From NCBI GenBank assembly GCA_009838525.1, contig VXRJ01000014.1:1-64000 (forward strand): a DNA stretch of 64,000 bases, given 5' to 3'. Position 1 is the stretch's first letter. Each line of letters opens with the position of its first letter. Of this stretch, positions 49,171 to 58,416 are shown piece after piece. This DNA comes from Acidobacteriota bacterium (GTDB lineage Bacteria > Acidobacteriota > Vicinamibacteria > Vicinamibacterales > UBA8438). The position numbers and the translations under genes are program-made. The notes below the pieces were generated by a model. It searched no databases, was not told the DNA's origin, and was given only the letters and a program-made list of their open reading frames with translations.

Positions 49171-51378
49171 CTACCGTGTGCCGCAAAAGAGGGCATAACC
49201 GTTGTTACTCGCCTGGACCCGGTCGACGGCGTACCCCGCGTTCTTCATCGCGGCGACAACCCGGTCGGACCCGTCGGGGCCGAGGTACCAGACACGGCCG
49301 GACGCCGGGAACCGGCGAAGGAACGCGGCCGCTATCCGCCCCGCGCGGCCACTTCGCGGCAAGTGGGCCGTCCGGTCGCGGCCAATGGTGACGGCAATTC
49401 CCTGCGAGACGTCATCAGCGGGCTGCGTCGTCACTGGCCACGACCCGTAGAAGGCGGTCAGGTAGACGCTGCGGGCCGACAGCAGCACGACATCGTCATC
49501 GTGCGCGTTCGCTGCGAGGTGGTGAACGAGCGGCGCGTCATTCATCTCCCCGTAGCCCACCTCGACCGGCCGCGCCAGGGCGAAGGCAACCACGAGGGCG
49601 GCGGCGGCGACGCGCACTGCGTGCGCATGCGGCAGGGCGGCGGTCGCCGCATGGACGCCGGACGCGAAAAGGCAGATTCCCACGGGGAACGAGAAGATGT
49701 CCGGGCGGCCCAAGCCGAGCGGGTAGATCCAGAGTGCGCTCGCCACGACCCGCGCCGCATAGAACCCGAGGACCGCCAGACCGAAGAAACGGGTTTCCCG
49801 GCCCGCCAACAGCCAGACCAGTCCGAGACCGACGAGGGGCAGCGTCCACGAAACCTCGCCGGGATTGAAGCTCCAGCCCTCGGTCCAGCCGGGCAAGCTG
49901 ATCATCAGCAGGCGGCCGCCCTGAGCGGCCAGGAAGCTCCCGGCCGCGGACAGCGAGTCAACCGGCAGGAACCCGTCCGCGAAATCGGCGCGGACGATCG
50001 GGTTCGACCGGTCGCGCAGCAACCACCACGCGACAGCGACCGTCACGTTGTAGGCCACCGCGCTCCAGACAATTCCCGCCATCGGCCGACGGCGCTCCAC
50101 CCACGCCCGGGCGGCGTAGAGAACGCCCAAGTTCACCACCGGGAACGTGACAAAGACGGCGGGCACGGCGAGGAACGTGGCGCAACCGCCGGCGAGCGCA
50201 AGCCGCCGGAATCGCCGCGGGTCGACGTCGGAGCCGTCGCGCACGAGTCCGGTCGCTGCCAGCAGGAACAGCGCCGTGATCATCGCTTCCAGCGTGTACT
50301 GATGGACGAAGACCGTGTAATGGGCGAGAAGCTGCACGAGCGAGGTGACCGCCCCGGCCAGCAGCGCGACCGCGGAGTCGCCCGTCAGGCGCCACACGAC
50401 AAACGCCGTCACCGGAATCACCGCGATGCCGCAAACGAACGGCAGGAGCTGCAGCGACCATTCGGGATCCGGGAAGAGGGTGTACAGCCAGCGCCACAGG
50501 ATGAGCGGTCCCGGGGCGACGTGGATCGGCGCCGTGACCACGTCAAGGAAGCGATCGGACCGAATGATGGCGGCGTAGACCAAGTCATCGGCCCAGAGCG
50601 AGCCCGGATTCAGGCCCGGCAGACGCGCCGCAACCGTGCGGACCACCACCGCTCCGCCCGCCAGTACGAGAACGGCGCGCAACGCAGCGTTCCAATGCCA
50701 CGCATAGCGGGATGCCGGTCCGTAGCGGTCCCGCGCCCGCCACACCCAACGCGCGCCGAGACCGGCCACTGTCAGGAGTGGAGCCAGCCAGAGCAACGTC
50801 ATCCCGCGTCCCAGCCAGGCGGCGCGCTCCGCCAGTCGCACGTCCTCCATGGTGGGCGGACGCGGGAAAAGCCGGTGTCCGGCAAACGGCCGCAACCGGT
50901 CGGACGGAGGCGACCAGCGGAGAGCGAGCGCGTAGGCCCCGCCCGCCTGTTCGTACTCGATCAGCAGCTCGTGGGCACCGGCAGCCAGCGTGACCTCCTC
51001 AGAGGCCCGGTGCATCTGGTCCGGCGGATAACGCCTCAGCACAGGCTTGCCGTCGATGTGGACGGTAAGCGAGTCGTCGCCGCTTCCGTGGATGGTGATG
51101 GGGCCGCCATCCGGCACGTACCAATAACCCCGCCACCTCGCGCTAAAGCGCCGCCGGGGAAAGTCCTCGTCCTCGTCCAGGAAGTCGAGCGTGATGTCCT
51201 CGCTCACTTCCGTCCGGAACGGCTCCCCCGCGAAACCGGTCGCCAGAAACAGCTCACGCTGCAGCCCGGTCCGCTCCTCCGCCTGGGATCCGACCGCCAG
51301 CCACGCCGCCGTGCCGGCCAAGGCCACCGTCACATAGATGCCTGTTGCCCATAGTCTCCAGTCGCCGGACGGTCGCAC
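49171..51378 (-). CDS. PA14-like domain / GT-C membrane protein (copy 3)
   Basis: 735 residues if the GTG at 51378 is used (TTG 51393 adds five); an upstream start would overlap the divergent methyltransferase. PA14-like domain (RRRFSARWRGYWYVPDGGPI, DDSLTVHIDGKPVLRRYPP, EYEQAGGAYALALRWSPPSD) and GT-C region (GLNPGSLWADDLVYAAIIRS, TAPIHVAPGPLILWRWLY) are collinear with copy 2. The three genes 51378-44401 form one minus-strand operon. PA14-like domains typically bind carbohydrate; tied to a GT-C enzyme they could hold the acceptor glycan or sense chain end. Confidence 0.75.
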   Translation of the reverse strand: MRPSGDWRLWATGIYVTVALAGTAAWLAVGSQAEERTGLQRELFLATGFAGEPFRTEVSEDITLDFLDEDEDFPRRRFSARWRGYWYVPDGGPITIHGSGDDSLTVHIDGKPVLRRYPPDQMHRASEEVTLAAGAHELLIEYEQAGGAYALALRWSPPSDRLRPFAGHRLFPRPPTMEDVRLAERAAWLGRGMTLLWLAPLLTVAGLGARWVWRARDRYGPASRYAWHWNAALRAVLVLAGGAVVVRTVAARLPGLNPGSLWADDLVYAAIIRSDRFLDVVTAPIHVAPGPLILWRWLYTLFPDPEWSLQLLPFVCGIAVIPVTAFVVWRLTGDSAVALLAGAVTSLVQLLAHYTVFVHQYTLEAMITALFLLAATGLVRDGSDVDPRRFRRLALAGGCATFLAVPAVFVTFPVVNLGVLYAARAWVERRRPMAGIVWSAVAYNVTVAVAWWLLRDRSNPIVRADFADGFLPVDSLSAAGSFLAAQGGRLLMISLPGWTEGWSFNPGEVSWTLPLVGLGLVWLLAGRETRFFGLAVLGFYAARVVASALWIYPLGLGRPDIFSFPVGICLFASGVHAATAALPHAHAVRVAAAALVVAFALARPVEVGYGEMNDAPLVHHLAANAHDDDVVLLSARSVYLTAFYGSWPVTTQPADDVSQGIAVTIGRDRTAHLPRSGRAGRIAAAFLRRFPASGRVWYLGPDGSDRVVAAMKNAGYAVDRVQASNNGYALFCGTR

Positions 51379-51417
51379 CGTGCGATAGTACAACGGCGCG
51401 GATCGAGGGTTTCGGGC

Positions 51418-52182
51418 ATGACTGCGGACGAAGTCCACAAGATGGCGGCGGTCGAGGCATCCCACTGGTGGTACGTGGGAACGCGGGAAATCTGCCTGTC
51501 TCTGCTCCTGCCGCACCTCGACTGCAGCCGGCCGCTCCGCATTCTGGACATCGGCTGCGGCACGGGCGGCAATATGGCGGAACTCGTTCGGCTGGGACCC
51601 GCCCGGGGAATCGACCTCGATCCGCTCTGCGTCGACTACACCCGGCGCCGAGGGCTGGAGTGCAGCCTCGGCGACATGCTCGACTTCGACGCGCCTCCGG
51701 CGTCACTCGATTTGATCACGTTCTTTGACGTGGCGACCCATCTGGGCCGCGACCCGTTCCCAGCGGTTCTGAAGCGTGCAGCGACCGCGCTCGCGCCGGG
51801 CGGCGTGCTCGCGTTCCGCGAACCGGCGATGCCGATAGCGCGGGGATCTCACGACCGCGCCGTTGATGTCCGGCACCGGTTCACCGCGTCCGACGTCCGG
51901 CAGTGTCTGAAGGAAGCAGGGTTCGAACCGCTCCGGATCACCTACCTGAACACCGTGCTGTTCCCGCCGATCGTGCTACTGCGACAGTTGCAGAACCTGC
52001 TGGCGCCTGCGCGGGCGGTCTCGGACGTGCGTCCCACCCGCGAGCCGCTGAACACGATGCTGCTCAGCCTGCTGCGGATCGAAAAGAAGTTGCTGCGGTT
52101 CATCGATCTGCCGTTCGGCGTCTCGCTGTTCGCGGTGGCGCGCAAGCGCGAAGGCTACGCCCGCTCGGCGACGATGGCGTAG
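51418..52182 (+). CDS. class I SAM-dependent methyltransferase
   Basis: 254 residues from ATG 51418. Motif I is ILDIGCGTGGNMAELVRLGP (residues ~42-60), with DLITFFDVATHLGRD as the later acidic motif; FREPAMPIARGSHDR follows. It belongs to the Methyltransf_11/23 type common in polysaccharide clusters. Product may be an O- or N-methylated sugar. Its last 28 bp overlap the 3' end of the convergent coiled-coil methyltransferase gene. Confidence 0.85.
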   Translation: MTADEVHKMAAVEASHWWYVGTREICLSLLLPHLDCSRPLRILDIGCGTGGNMAELVRLGPARGIDLDPLCVDYTRRRGLECSLGDMLDFDAPPASLDLITFFDVATHLGRDPFPAVLKRAATALAPGGVLAFREPAMPIARGSHDRAVDVRHRFTASDVRQCLKEAGFEPLRITYLNTVLFPPIVLLRQLQNLLAPARAVSDVRPTREPLNTMLLSLLRIEKKLLRFIDLPFGVSLFAVARKREGYARSATMA

Positions 52183-53639
52183 TCCTGTTCCGCGAACAGC
52201 AGCCGGTTGAGCGTCTCGACGTTCCGGTTGAGAACGGTGGCCAGCCGGACAAGATCCGCGGCGGCGTCTCCTGCGCCGTCGGACCCGGAGGCCGCCGGGT
52301 CGTCCCCTCCATCGATGGGCGCGCCGGCCGGTACGTCCTCCACCTGGCGAAGCCGTTCCTCTTCCGGGTAGGGCGAGCGGTAGACGATCCGCGCTTTACG
52401 GAAGCCGGCCGTGCTGACCAGGAACTGCAGTGTCTCCGGGTGCACGGGGCGCGCGTGGGTGAGATCGCGGATGTAGCTCCGAAAAAAGGCTGACCAGGAA
52501 GCGACGTTGATGGTCTCCAGCGCCAGCGGCGCACCGGGCCGCAGCTTCCGGTGAGCCGCGTCGATGAACGCGAGCAGGCGCGACGGCTCCAGGTGCTCCA
52601 CCACCTGGGCCGCGAACAGTCCGCCCAGGGCGCCGTCGTCGAGCCGCTCCAGGTGGTCCAGCGCATCGCCCTGAACGACGTCCAGGCCGCGTGCACGGCA
52701 CAACTCCACCATGTCCTGATTGATGTCGACGCCGCTGGCCCGAATGCCGCGTTCCCGCAACGCGTCAAGGAACTCCCCGCGCCCGCAGCCGACATCCAAC
52801 ACGTCGCTCGCGTCCTCGAAGTACGGCAGGTAGGCGGCAACGCGCGTTCGGATCTCGTCCATCGAACCGCGGAAGCGGTTCTCGAACGCGACATAGCGGT
52901 AGCTCTGGTCTTCGCCAGCCCCCGGGACGGCGGCCGGCGACGGGGCGGATTCCGTCCCGGCGGAGGGAGCCGGTTCGCCCTCACCGTCCGGGGGCACCGG
53001 CGCCACGGTCCGCGCCGGGAACGCCGCCATGTCGCGCTTGAGCGCCGCGATCACGTGTTGCCAGGCGTCGATCTCGTCAGACAGGCGATCGAGCCGCGGC
53101 AGGACGCGCTTGGCAAGATCGGCGGCAAACTCGGCGTTGTCCTCGTTGATGCGCCGCATGAGGCCGCTCACCTCGCGGTCCTTCGTGTCGACGTAGGGCG
53201 TAATCTCCTCGGCGAACTGCACGAGCCGGCTCTGAAAGTGGAGGAGGCGCTCGTGCTCTTCGCGGATCAGCTCGATAGTGCTGGCCAGGGCGCGGGACAC
53301 CTCCCGGTGCGTCGCCGCGTTACGGTCCACGTGTTCCACCAGCGCGGTGTTGAATGCCTTCTGGCGCTCGAACATCGGCGCCACCATGTTGCGGACGCGC
53401 ATGCGCAGCCGGCCGCGCCAGCCGTCGCCGGCGGGAGGAGCCTCCGCCAGCGGGTCGGACAGCGCACGCAGGGCTGCGACCTGCGTGTCGTCATAGGGCG
53501 GCGGCGGGTGCGGCAGGTCGCGGAGCTGCTGCAGGGCGTCTGCTAGTGCGGTGAGAGCGTCGTTGTACGCACGATCCGCCTCCTTGCGCTCGGCGTGCAG
53601 GCGCTTGAGATCCTCTGGAGAAACCGTGCGTTTGGTCAT
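52155..53639 (-). CDS. coiled-coil SAM-dependent methyltransferase
   Basis: 494 residues. Residues 1-210 are mostly helical with heptads (AYNDALTALADALQQLRDL; EHERLLHFQSRLVQFAEE), then a Pro/Ala/Glu-rich hinge, then a class I methyltransferase: YVAFENRFRGSMDEIRTRVA, VLDVGCGRGEFLDALRERG (~280-298), SGVDINQDMVELCRARGLDV, GLFAAQVVEHLEP. Coiled-coil plus methyltransferase is the layout of chain-terminating enzymes that set O-antigen length (WbdD-type). It follows nqrA by 18 bp on the same strand but its neighbours on the other side are glycan genes. Confidence 0.8.
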   Translation of the reverse strand: MTKRTVSPEDLKRLHAERKEADRAYNDALTALADALQQLRDLPHPPPPYDDTQVAALRALSDPLAEAPPAGDGWRGRLRMRVRNMVAPMFERQKAFNTALVEHVDRNAATHREVSRALASTIELIREEHERLLHFQSRLVQFAEEITPYVDTKDREVSGLMRRINEDNAEFAADLAKRVLPRLDRLSDEIDAWQHVIAALKRDMAAFPARTVAPVPPDGEGEPAPSAGTESAPSPAAVPGAGEDQSYRYVAFENRFRGSMDEIRTRVAAYLPYFEDASDVLDVGCGRGEFLDALRERGIRASGVDINQDMVELCRARGLDVVQGDALDHLERLDDGALGGLFAAQVVEHLEPSRLLAFIDAAHRKLRPGAPLALETINVASWSAFFRSYIRDLTHARPVHPETLQFLVSTAGFRKARIVYRSPYPEEERLRQVEDVPAGAPIDGGDDPAASGSDGAGDAAADLVRLATVLNRNVETLNRLLFAEQDYAIVAERA

Positions 53640-53657
53640 GTGACCGTCACGGCGTGA

Positions 53658-55082
53658 TCAGCCTTCGGTCCGGAGGGTGTCGAGGATGCGGCGGAGGTGG
53701 GGCCCGAAGTCCGTCTTACCCGGGTCTACGAAGGTGCAGAGGGCGACGTCTTCCTCGTCCAGCTCCAGACAGCCGAGCTCCTCGGCCCGTTCGACATCGT
53801 CCATCACCAGGGCGCGGAGCATGGGCGTCGGGAGCAGGTCCATCGGCATGACGCGCTCGTACATCCCGATGGGGACGATCGCGCGCGGCGAGCCGTGCGT
53901 CGTGGTCGTCATGGCGAAGCGTCGTCCCGGCGTCAGGGACGAAACGAACGTCGGGATGGTTGAGAAGAGACCGAGGCCCGGACCGAGCCACCCGAGGAGG
54001 TCCCGTTGCCGCCCCTCCGCCAGCACCGACACCTGCTGGTGGTAGCGCCCGAGGTAGCCGTGGATCTCGCCGGTGGCGGTCCGGCCAGAAAGGACGGAAC
54101 CGGAGATGACACGCCGATCAGGCTGCCCGTCGATGCCCGACCCGTTGCCGGATCCGCCGTGTACCGTAGTGGCCGGTTTTATATTCCCCTCGACCAGCTC
54201 GCTGGTCGACGCGCCGATCCGCGAGCGGAGCAGACGCGGTTCGGCGATCGGCGGGCCGCCGAGCGCGACGATGCGCGCGACGTCGAGCACGCCGGTCTCG
54301 AACAGCCGGCCGATGGCGATCGCATCCTGCACGCCCAGGTGCCACACGACTTTGTTCCGGTCTACTGCGTCGAGCGTATGGATGTGGAAACCGACCGTGC
54401 CGGCGGGGTGGACCCCGTCGAACACCTCATGCCGGATCCGATCGTCTTCCTGAATTCGCAGTCCGGGCTCCGGCCCCGTGCACACGAAGACGGGGCCATC
54501 GGTCAGGCGCGCCAACGCCGCCAGTCCCCGCTCGAAAGGGACATCGCAACCCGCCACCATGGCCGCAATGGACGGTCCGAGCGGATTGGTGTCCATTGCG
54601 GTCACGAAGATCGAATGCGGCCGTGTGGCGGGATCGGCAACCCGTCCGAAGGGGCGGGCGCGAAGCGCGGTCCACTGGCCGGACTCGACGAGCAGCGCGC
54701 GCACCTCGTCGCCGGTCATGCCGGACGGATGCCGGCCCGAGAACGCACTGAACGACGCTGTCTCCGGCGCGCGTCCCTCCCGTTCCGCGCGGCTCACGTC
54801 GATGACGACGGACTGCAGGGCGCGGCGGTCGCCCCGGTTGACGGCAACGACGGTGCCGGCGGCCGGCGCCGTGTAGCGCACGCCCGGCATCGTCTTGTCC
54901 TCGAAGCACAACTGGCCGCGCGCGACGCTGTCGCCCGCCGCGACGTGCATGGTGGGACGCAGACCGATGTAGTCGGCGGCGACCAAGGCGATGCGGCGCG
55001 GGGGCGGCCCGTTGTCGACGTGTTCGGACGGCGCTCCCGTGATGGGCAGGCGTAGCCCGCGACGCACACGGTGACGAGACAT
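53658..55082 (-). CDS. nqrA: Na+-translocating NADH:quinone reductase subunit A
   Basis: 474 residues, MSRHRVRRGLRLPITGAPSE. NqrA is the peripheral quinone-binding subunit. Family features: GLRPTMHVAAGDSVARGQLC, YTAPAAGTVVAVNRGDRRAL, VFVTAMDTNPLGPSIAA, and late IGMYERVMPMDLLPTPMLRA, DVERAEELGCLELDEEDVAL and TFVDPGKTDFGPHLR. All are intact, so the protein should be functional. It lies ~25.4 kb upstream (minus strand) of nqrB, with glycan genes between, instead of next to it. It could be expressed from its own promoter in the 109-bp gap to the divergent GT2 gene, which also holds a degenerate REP. Confidence 0.96.
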   Translation of the reverse strand: MSRHRVRRGLRLPITGAPSEHVDNGPPPRRIALVAADYIGLRPTMHVAAGDSVARGQLCFEDKTMPGVRYTAPAAGTVVAVNRGDRRALQSVVIDVSRAEREGRAPETASFSAFSGRHPSGMTGDEVRALLVESGQWTALRARPFGRVADPATRPHSIFVTAMDTNPLGPSIAAMVAGCDVPFERGLAALARLTDGPVFVCTGPEPGLRIQEDDRIRHEVFDGVHPAGTVGFHIHTLDAVDRNKVVWHLGVQDAIAIGRLFETGVLDVARIVALGGPPIAEPRLLRSRIGASTSELVEGNIKPATTVHGGSGNGSGIDGQPDRRVISGSVLSGRTATGEIHGYLGRYHQQVSVLAEGRQRDLLGWLGPGLGLFSTIPTFVSSLTPGRRFAMTTTTHGSPRAIVPIGMYERVMPMDLLPTPMLRALVMDDVERAEELGCLELDEEDVALCTFVDPGKTDFGPHLRRILDTLRTEG

Positions 55083-55124
55083 CGACGGGGATCGTACTGA
55101 CGCGCCGCGAGCGGCGTCAATTCT

Positions 55125-55142
55125 GTCGGTCTAGAGGCCGGC
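55125..55142. repeat. degenerate REP upstream of nqrA
   Basis: GTCGGTCT-AG-AGGCCGGC: one arm intact, two mismatches in the other. It lies between nqrA and the GT2 gene, in the shared promoter region. Confidence 0.55.
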
Positions 55143-55191
55143 GCATCAGGCGGCGCACCAGTACACGCACAGATACGGGGGTTCTGGCACA

Positions 55192-56166
55192 ATGGAGCGC
55201 ATGTCGACGGCGGAATCGCTCGCGCCGACGCCGGTGAGCACGCCAGCGAGAAAGCCCGTGCCTACGTCGTCGGTGATGGTGCTGATCCCGGCGCTGAACG
55301 AGGCGGCGTCGATCGGCGACGTCGTCGCGGCGACGCGCCGCTGCGCCGAACCGCTCGCCGAGATGGGCCTCGGCCTCTCGGTCTGCGTCATCGACGACGG
55401 CTCGACGGACGGCACCGGAGCTGCCGCGCGCACGGCCGGCGCCGACCATGTGCTGAAGCATGGGCGGAACATGGGGGTGGGCGCCGCCGTCCGAACGGGC
55501 CTGATCTATGCGCGAACGCGCGGATTTGGCGTGGCTGTAAAGCTTGACGGCGACGGCCAGCACGACCCGATCGACATCCCGGCGCTGATCCGCCCCATTC
55601 TGGACGAACGGGCCGATGTGGTCTACGGGAACCGGTTCTCGCGGATCGACTATCGCATGCCTCTCTACCGGCGCGCCGGCAACGCCGTCTTCCGTCACCT
55701 CATGCGCTGGCTTACCGGCTGGGACATTGAGGATTCGCAGCCGGGAATGTTCGCCGTCAACCGGTCCTACCTGACCGTCTCGTTCATCCCTGGCGACTAC
55801 AACTACACGCAGCAGGTGCTGCTGGACTCGTACCTGAAGGGAATGCGGTTCGAGCAGGCGCCGATATCCTTCCACCGGCGGCAGAGCGGCGAGTCGTTCA
55901 TCTCGCTGCAGTACCCCTTCCGCGTCCTGTCCCAAATCCTGGTGCTGATGGTAATGATCCGGCCCCTGAAGATCTTCTTACCGCTCGCCACGTTCTTCCT
56001 CGGGACAGGTGCGTTGATCGGCGTGGTCGAATTGGGCATGTGGGCAGCCGGCATCGCGGAGCGCCCGATCGAGCATGTCAACCTCGTGCTCGGCCTCGCG
56101 ATGTTCGGCCTCAATACCGGCTTCTTCGGCCTTCTTGCCGAGGCCATCGCCCGCAGGAGTTCGTAG
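55192..56166 (+). CDS. GT2 family glycosyltransferase with C-terminal membrane helices
   Basis: 324 residues from ATG 55192 (55201 also possible). GT-A fold: SSVMVLIPALNEAASIGDVV, VIDDGSTDGTGAAA, VKLDGDGQHDPIDIPALIRP, and acceptor/LIPID-type motif QPGMFAVNRSYLT, then C-terminal helices FLPLATFFLGTGALIGVVE and LVLGLAMFGLNTGFFGLL. Resembles dolichyl-P/undecaprenyl-P sugar transferases. Its stop is just before the TTG start of a second GT2 gene (2-bp spacing), so they are coupled; the two diverge in sequence and probably use different sugars. Confidence 0.85.
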   Translation: MERMSTAESLAPTPVSTPARKPVPTSSVMVLIPALNEAASIGDVVAATRRCAEPLAEMGLGLSVCVIDDGSTDGTGAAARTAGADHVLKHGRNMGVGAAVRTGLIYARTRGFGVAVKLDGDGQHDPIDIPALIRPILDERADVVYGNRFSRIDYRMPLYRRAGNAVFRHLMRWLTGWDIEDSQPGMFAVNRSYLTVSFIPGDYNYTQQVLLDSYLKGMRFEQAPISFHRRQSGESFISLQYPFRVLSQILVLMVMIRPLKIFLPLATFFLGTGALIGVVELGMWAAGIAERPIEHVNLVLGLAMFGLNTGFFGLLAEAIARRSS

Positions 56167-56168
56167 CA

Positions 56169-57152
56169 TTGGCGAAGCTCGTCATTCAGATCCCTTGCCT
56201 GAACGAGGCGGCGACGCTTCCGGAGACGATTGCCGATCTACCCCGCGAGATTCCGGGGATCGACACGATCGAACTGCTCGTGATCGACGACGGCTCCACC
56301 GACAGCACGGCCGACGTGGCGCGCGCGCAGGGCGTGCATCACATCATCCGCTTCCGCAACCACAAGGGGCTCGCCGCCGCGTTCATGGCGGGCCTCGATG
56401 CCGCCGTCCGCGCCGGGGCCGACTACATTGTCAATACCGACGCCGACAACCAGTACGCCGGCGCCGACATCCCCAAGCTGGTTCAGCCGCTGCTCGACAG
56501 AACCGCGGATGTGGTAATCGGCGACCGCAATATCCGCGAGATCCGTCATATGCCGTTGCTCCGCCGGTGGCTGCAGCGGATCGGAAGTTGGGTGGTGCGG
56601 CAGGTGTCGGATACGCGCATACCCGACACGACCAGCGGATTCCGCGCCTACACGCGCGAAGCCGCGCTCCGCCAGACGGTCGTATCGGACTTCTCTTACA
56701 CGATCGAGACGATCATTCAGGCGGGCAAGAAACGGATGGCGATCGCCCATGTCGAGGTGGCGACGAACCGCAAGACCCGGCCATCGCGTCTCTTCGACAG
56801 CACGTTCACCTACATCCAGAAGTCGACGGCGACGATTCTCCGAATCTACACGCAATACGAGCCACTGAAGGTCTTTTCCGTCGCCGGCGCCGTGATCTTC
56901 GCGGTGGGGTTCGCCATCTCGGTCCGTTTCCTCTTCTACTACTTCGAGGTTGGCGGCGGCGGGCGCGTGCAGTCCCTGATCCTGGCCGCCGTGCTGATGA
57001 TCGTCGGTTTCCAGGTGGTCTTGATCGGGCTGGTCGCGGACGTCATCGCGGCCAACCGCAAGTTGACCGAGGAGCTTCTGTACCGCGTCCGGTCGCTGGA
57101 ACTGTCCTCGGCGCGCGGTTCGGTGCCAGCAGACGACGGCGTCGGCAAATGA
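56169..57152 (+). CDS. GT2 family glycosyltransferase (polyprenyl-phosphate type)
   Basis: 327 residues from TTG 56169 (MAKLVIQIPCLNEAATLP). GT-A core with LLVIDDGSTDSTADVARA, YIVNTDADNQYAGADIPKLV and DTTSGFRAYTREAAL, two C-terminal membrane helices around FSVAGAVIFAVGFAISVRF and ILAAVLMIVGFQVVLIGLV, typical of GT2 enzymes that charge a polyprenyl phosphate. Its stop overlaps the next start (ATGA at 57149-57152). Confidence 0.87.
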   Translation: MAKLVIQIPCLNEAATLPETIADLPREIPGIDTIELLVIDDGSTDSTADVARAQGVHHIIRFRNHKGLAAAFMAGLDAAVRAGADYIVNTDADNQYAGADIPKLVQPLLDRTADVVIGDRNIREIRHMPLLRRWLQRIGSWVVRQVSDTRIPDTTSGFRAYTREAALRQTVVSDFSYTIETIIQAGKKRMAIAHVEVATNRKTRPSRLFDSTFTYIQKSTATILRIYTQYEPLKVFSVAGAVIFAVGFAISVRFLFYYFEVGGGGRVQSLILAAVLMIVGFQVVLIGLVADVIAANRKLTEELLYRVRSLELSSARGSVPADDGVGK

Positions 57153-58402
57153 CCGGGCCGCGGCACTACACGGTCGTCATCGCCACGTCATCCTACCCGC
57201 GCTTTCCTGGCGATCTCACCGGAACGGCGGTCGAGCCGATCGCGCGCGGCATCGTTGCGCGCGGACACACGGTGCATGTCGTCGCACCCTGGCATCCCCT
57301 GGTGCGGCGTGATGCCGTCGAAGATGGCATCAACTACCATTTCTACCGTTACGCGCCGGTCGCGGCGCTGAACGTCTTCGGCTACGCCGGCGCACTCCGG
57401 GCGGATGTCTCGATGAAGCGAACGGCCTACGCTGCAGCGCCGTTCGCGTTCATCGCCGGCGTGCGCATGGTGCGGCGCGTGGTGCGCCAGCACCGCGCCA
57501 CGCTGATCCATGCCCACTGGGCCATCCCGAGCGGCGCGATCGCGGCGACCGCCGCGGGCGGCCTGCCGCTGGTAATCAGCCTGCACGGCTCGGACATCTT
57601 CGTCGCGGAACGCAACCCGCTGGTGGGATGGGCGGCGCGCCGCGCGTTCCTGCGGGCCGACCGAGTCACTGGCTGCAGCGCGGACCTCCGCGACCGCGCC
57701 GTGGCGCTCGGCGCCGACGACAGTCGCGCCGAGACGCTGCTGCATGGCGTCGATGCCGACCGGTTCACCCCGAACGCCGATACGCGCGCCCGCGTGCGCG
57801 CCGCACACGGAATCGGAGCTGACGATCCGATCGTCTTCGCCGTCGGGCGCCTAGTCCGCAAGAAAGGATTCGAGTACCTGATCGATGCCATCGTGCGGCT
57901 GGCGCCACGCCATCCGCGGCTGCGGCTCGTCATCGCGGGCGGTGGCGATCTCGATACCGAGCTGCGCGAGCGGGCGGCGAGCGGCAGCGTGACCGACCGC
58001 GTGACGCTCCTCGGCCCCGTGGCGCACAGCGAGGTCGCCGACTGGCTGGCCGCCGCCGACATCTCCGCCGCGCCGTCGGTGGTGGACGACGCGGGAAACG
58101 TCGACGGCCTGCCGAACACCGTGCTGGAGGCGCTGGCGTCCGCCACGCCGGTGGTCGCCACCCTGGCAGGCGGCATCGGGGCCGTGGCGGTCGACGGTAA
58201 GACCGCACTCATCGTCCCGGAACGTGACGGCGGGGCGCTCGCCGGTGCCATCGAAACGCTCGTGCAGGATCCCGCGCTCCGCGAACAGATCGGCCGGACC
58301 GCGCGCGGACGGATGCAGACCGAGCAGACCTGGGCGCGTGTCGCAGAACGGTTCGAGCGGGCCTACGCGTTGGCGACCGAACATCGAGCCTCGCTGTCTT
58401 GA
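57149..58402 (+). CDS. GT4 family glycosyltransferase
   Basis: 417 residues from ATG 57149 (MTGPRHYTVVIATSSYPRFP). GT-B fold with VIATSSYPRFPGDLTGTAVE, VVAPWHPLVRRD, an N-terminal HAHWAIPSGAIAATAAGG with LHGSDIFVAE, and the C-terminal nucleotide-sugar motif VFAVGRLVRKKGFEYLIDAI and EALASATPVVATLAGGI, i.e. the EX7E region of retaining GT4 enzymes. A cytoplasmic glycosyltransferase that extends a lipid-linked oligosaccharide. 14 bp before the following GT-C gene. Confidence 0.92.
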   Translation: MTGPRHYTVVIATSSYPRFPGDLTGTAVEPIARGIVARGHTVHVVAPWHPLVRRDAVEDGINYHFYRYAPVAALNVFGYAGALRADVSMKRTAYAAAPFAFIAGVRMVRRVVRQHRATLIHAHWAIPSGAIAATAAGGLPLVISLHGSDIFVAERNPLVGWAARRAFLRADRVTGCSADLRDRAVALGADDSRAETLLHGVDADRFTPNADTRARVRAAHGIGADDPIVFAVGRLVRKKGFEYLIDAIVRLAPRHPRLRLVIAGGGDLDTELRERAASGSVTDRVTLLGPVAHSEVADWLAAADISAAPSVVDDAGNVDGLPNTVLEALASATPVVATLAGGIGAVAVDGKTALIVPERDGGALAGAIETLVQDPALREQIGRTARGRMQTEQTWARVAERFERAYALATEHRASLS

Positions 58403-58416
58403 TACGCTAGCGAAGC

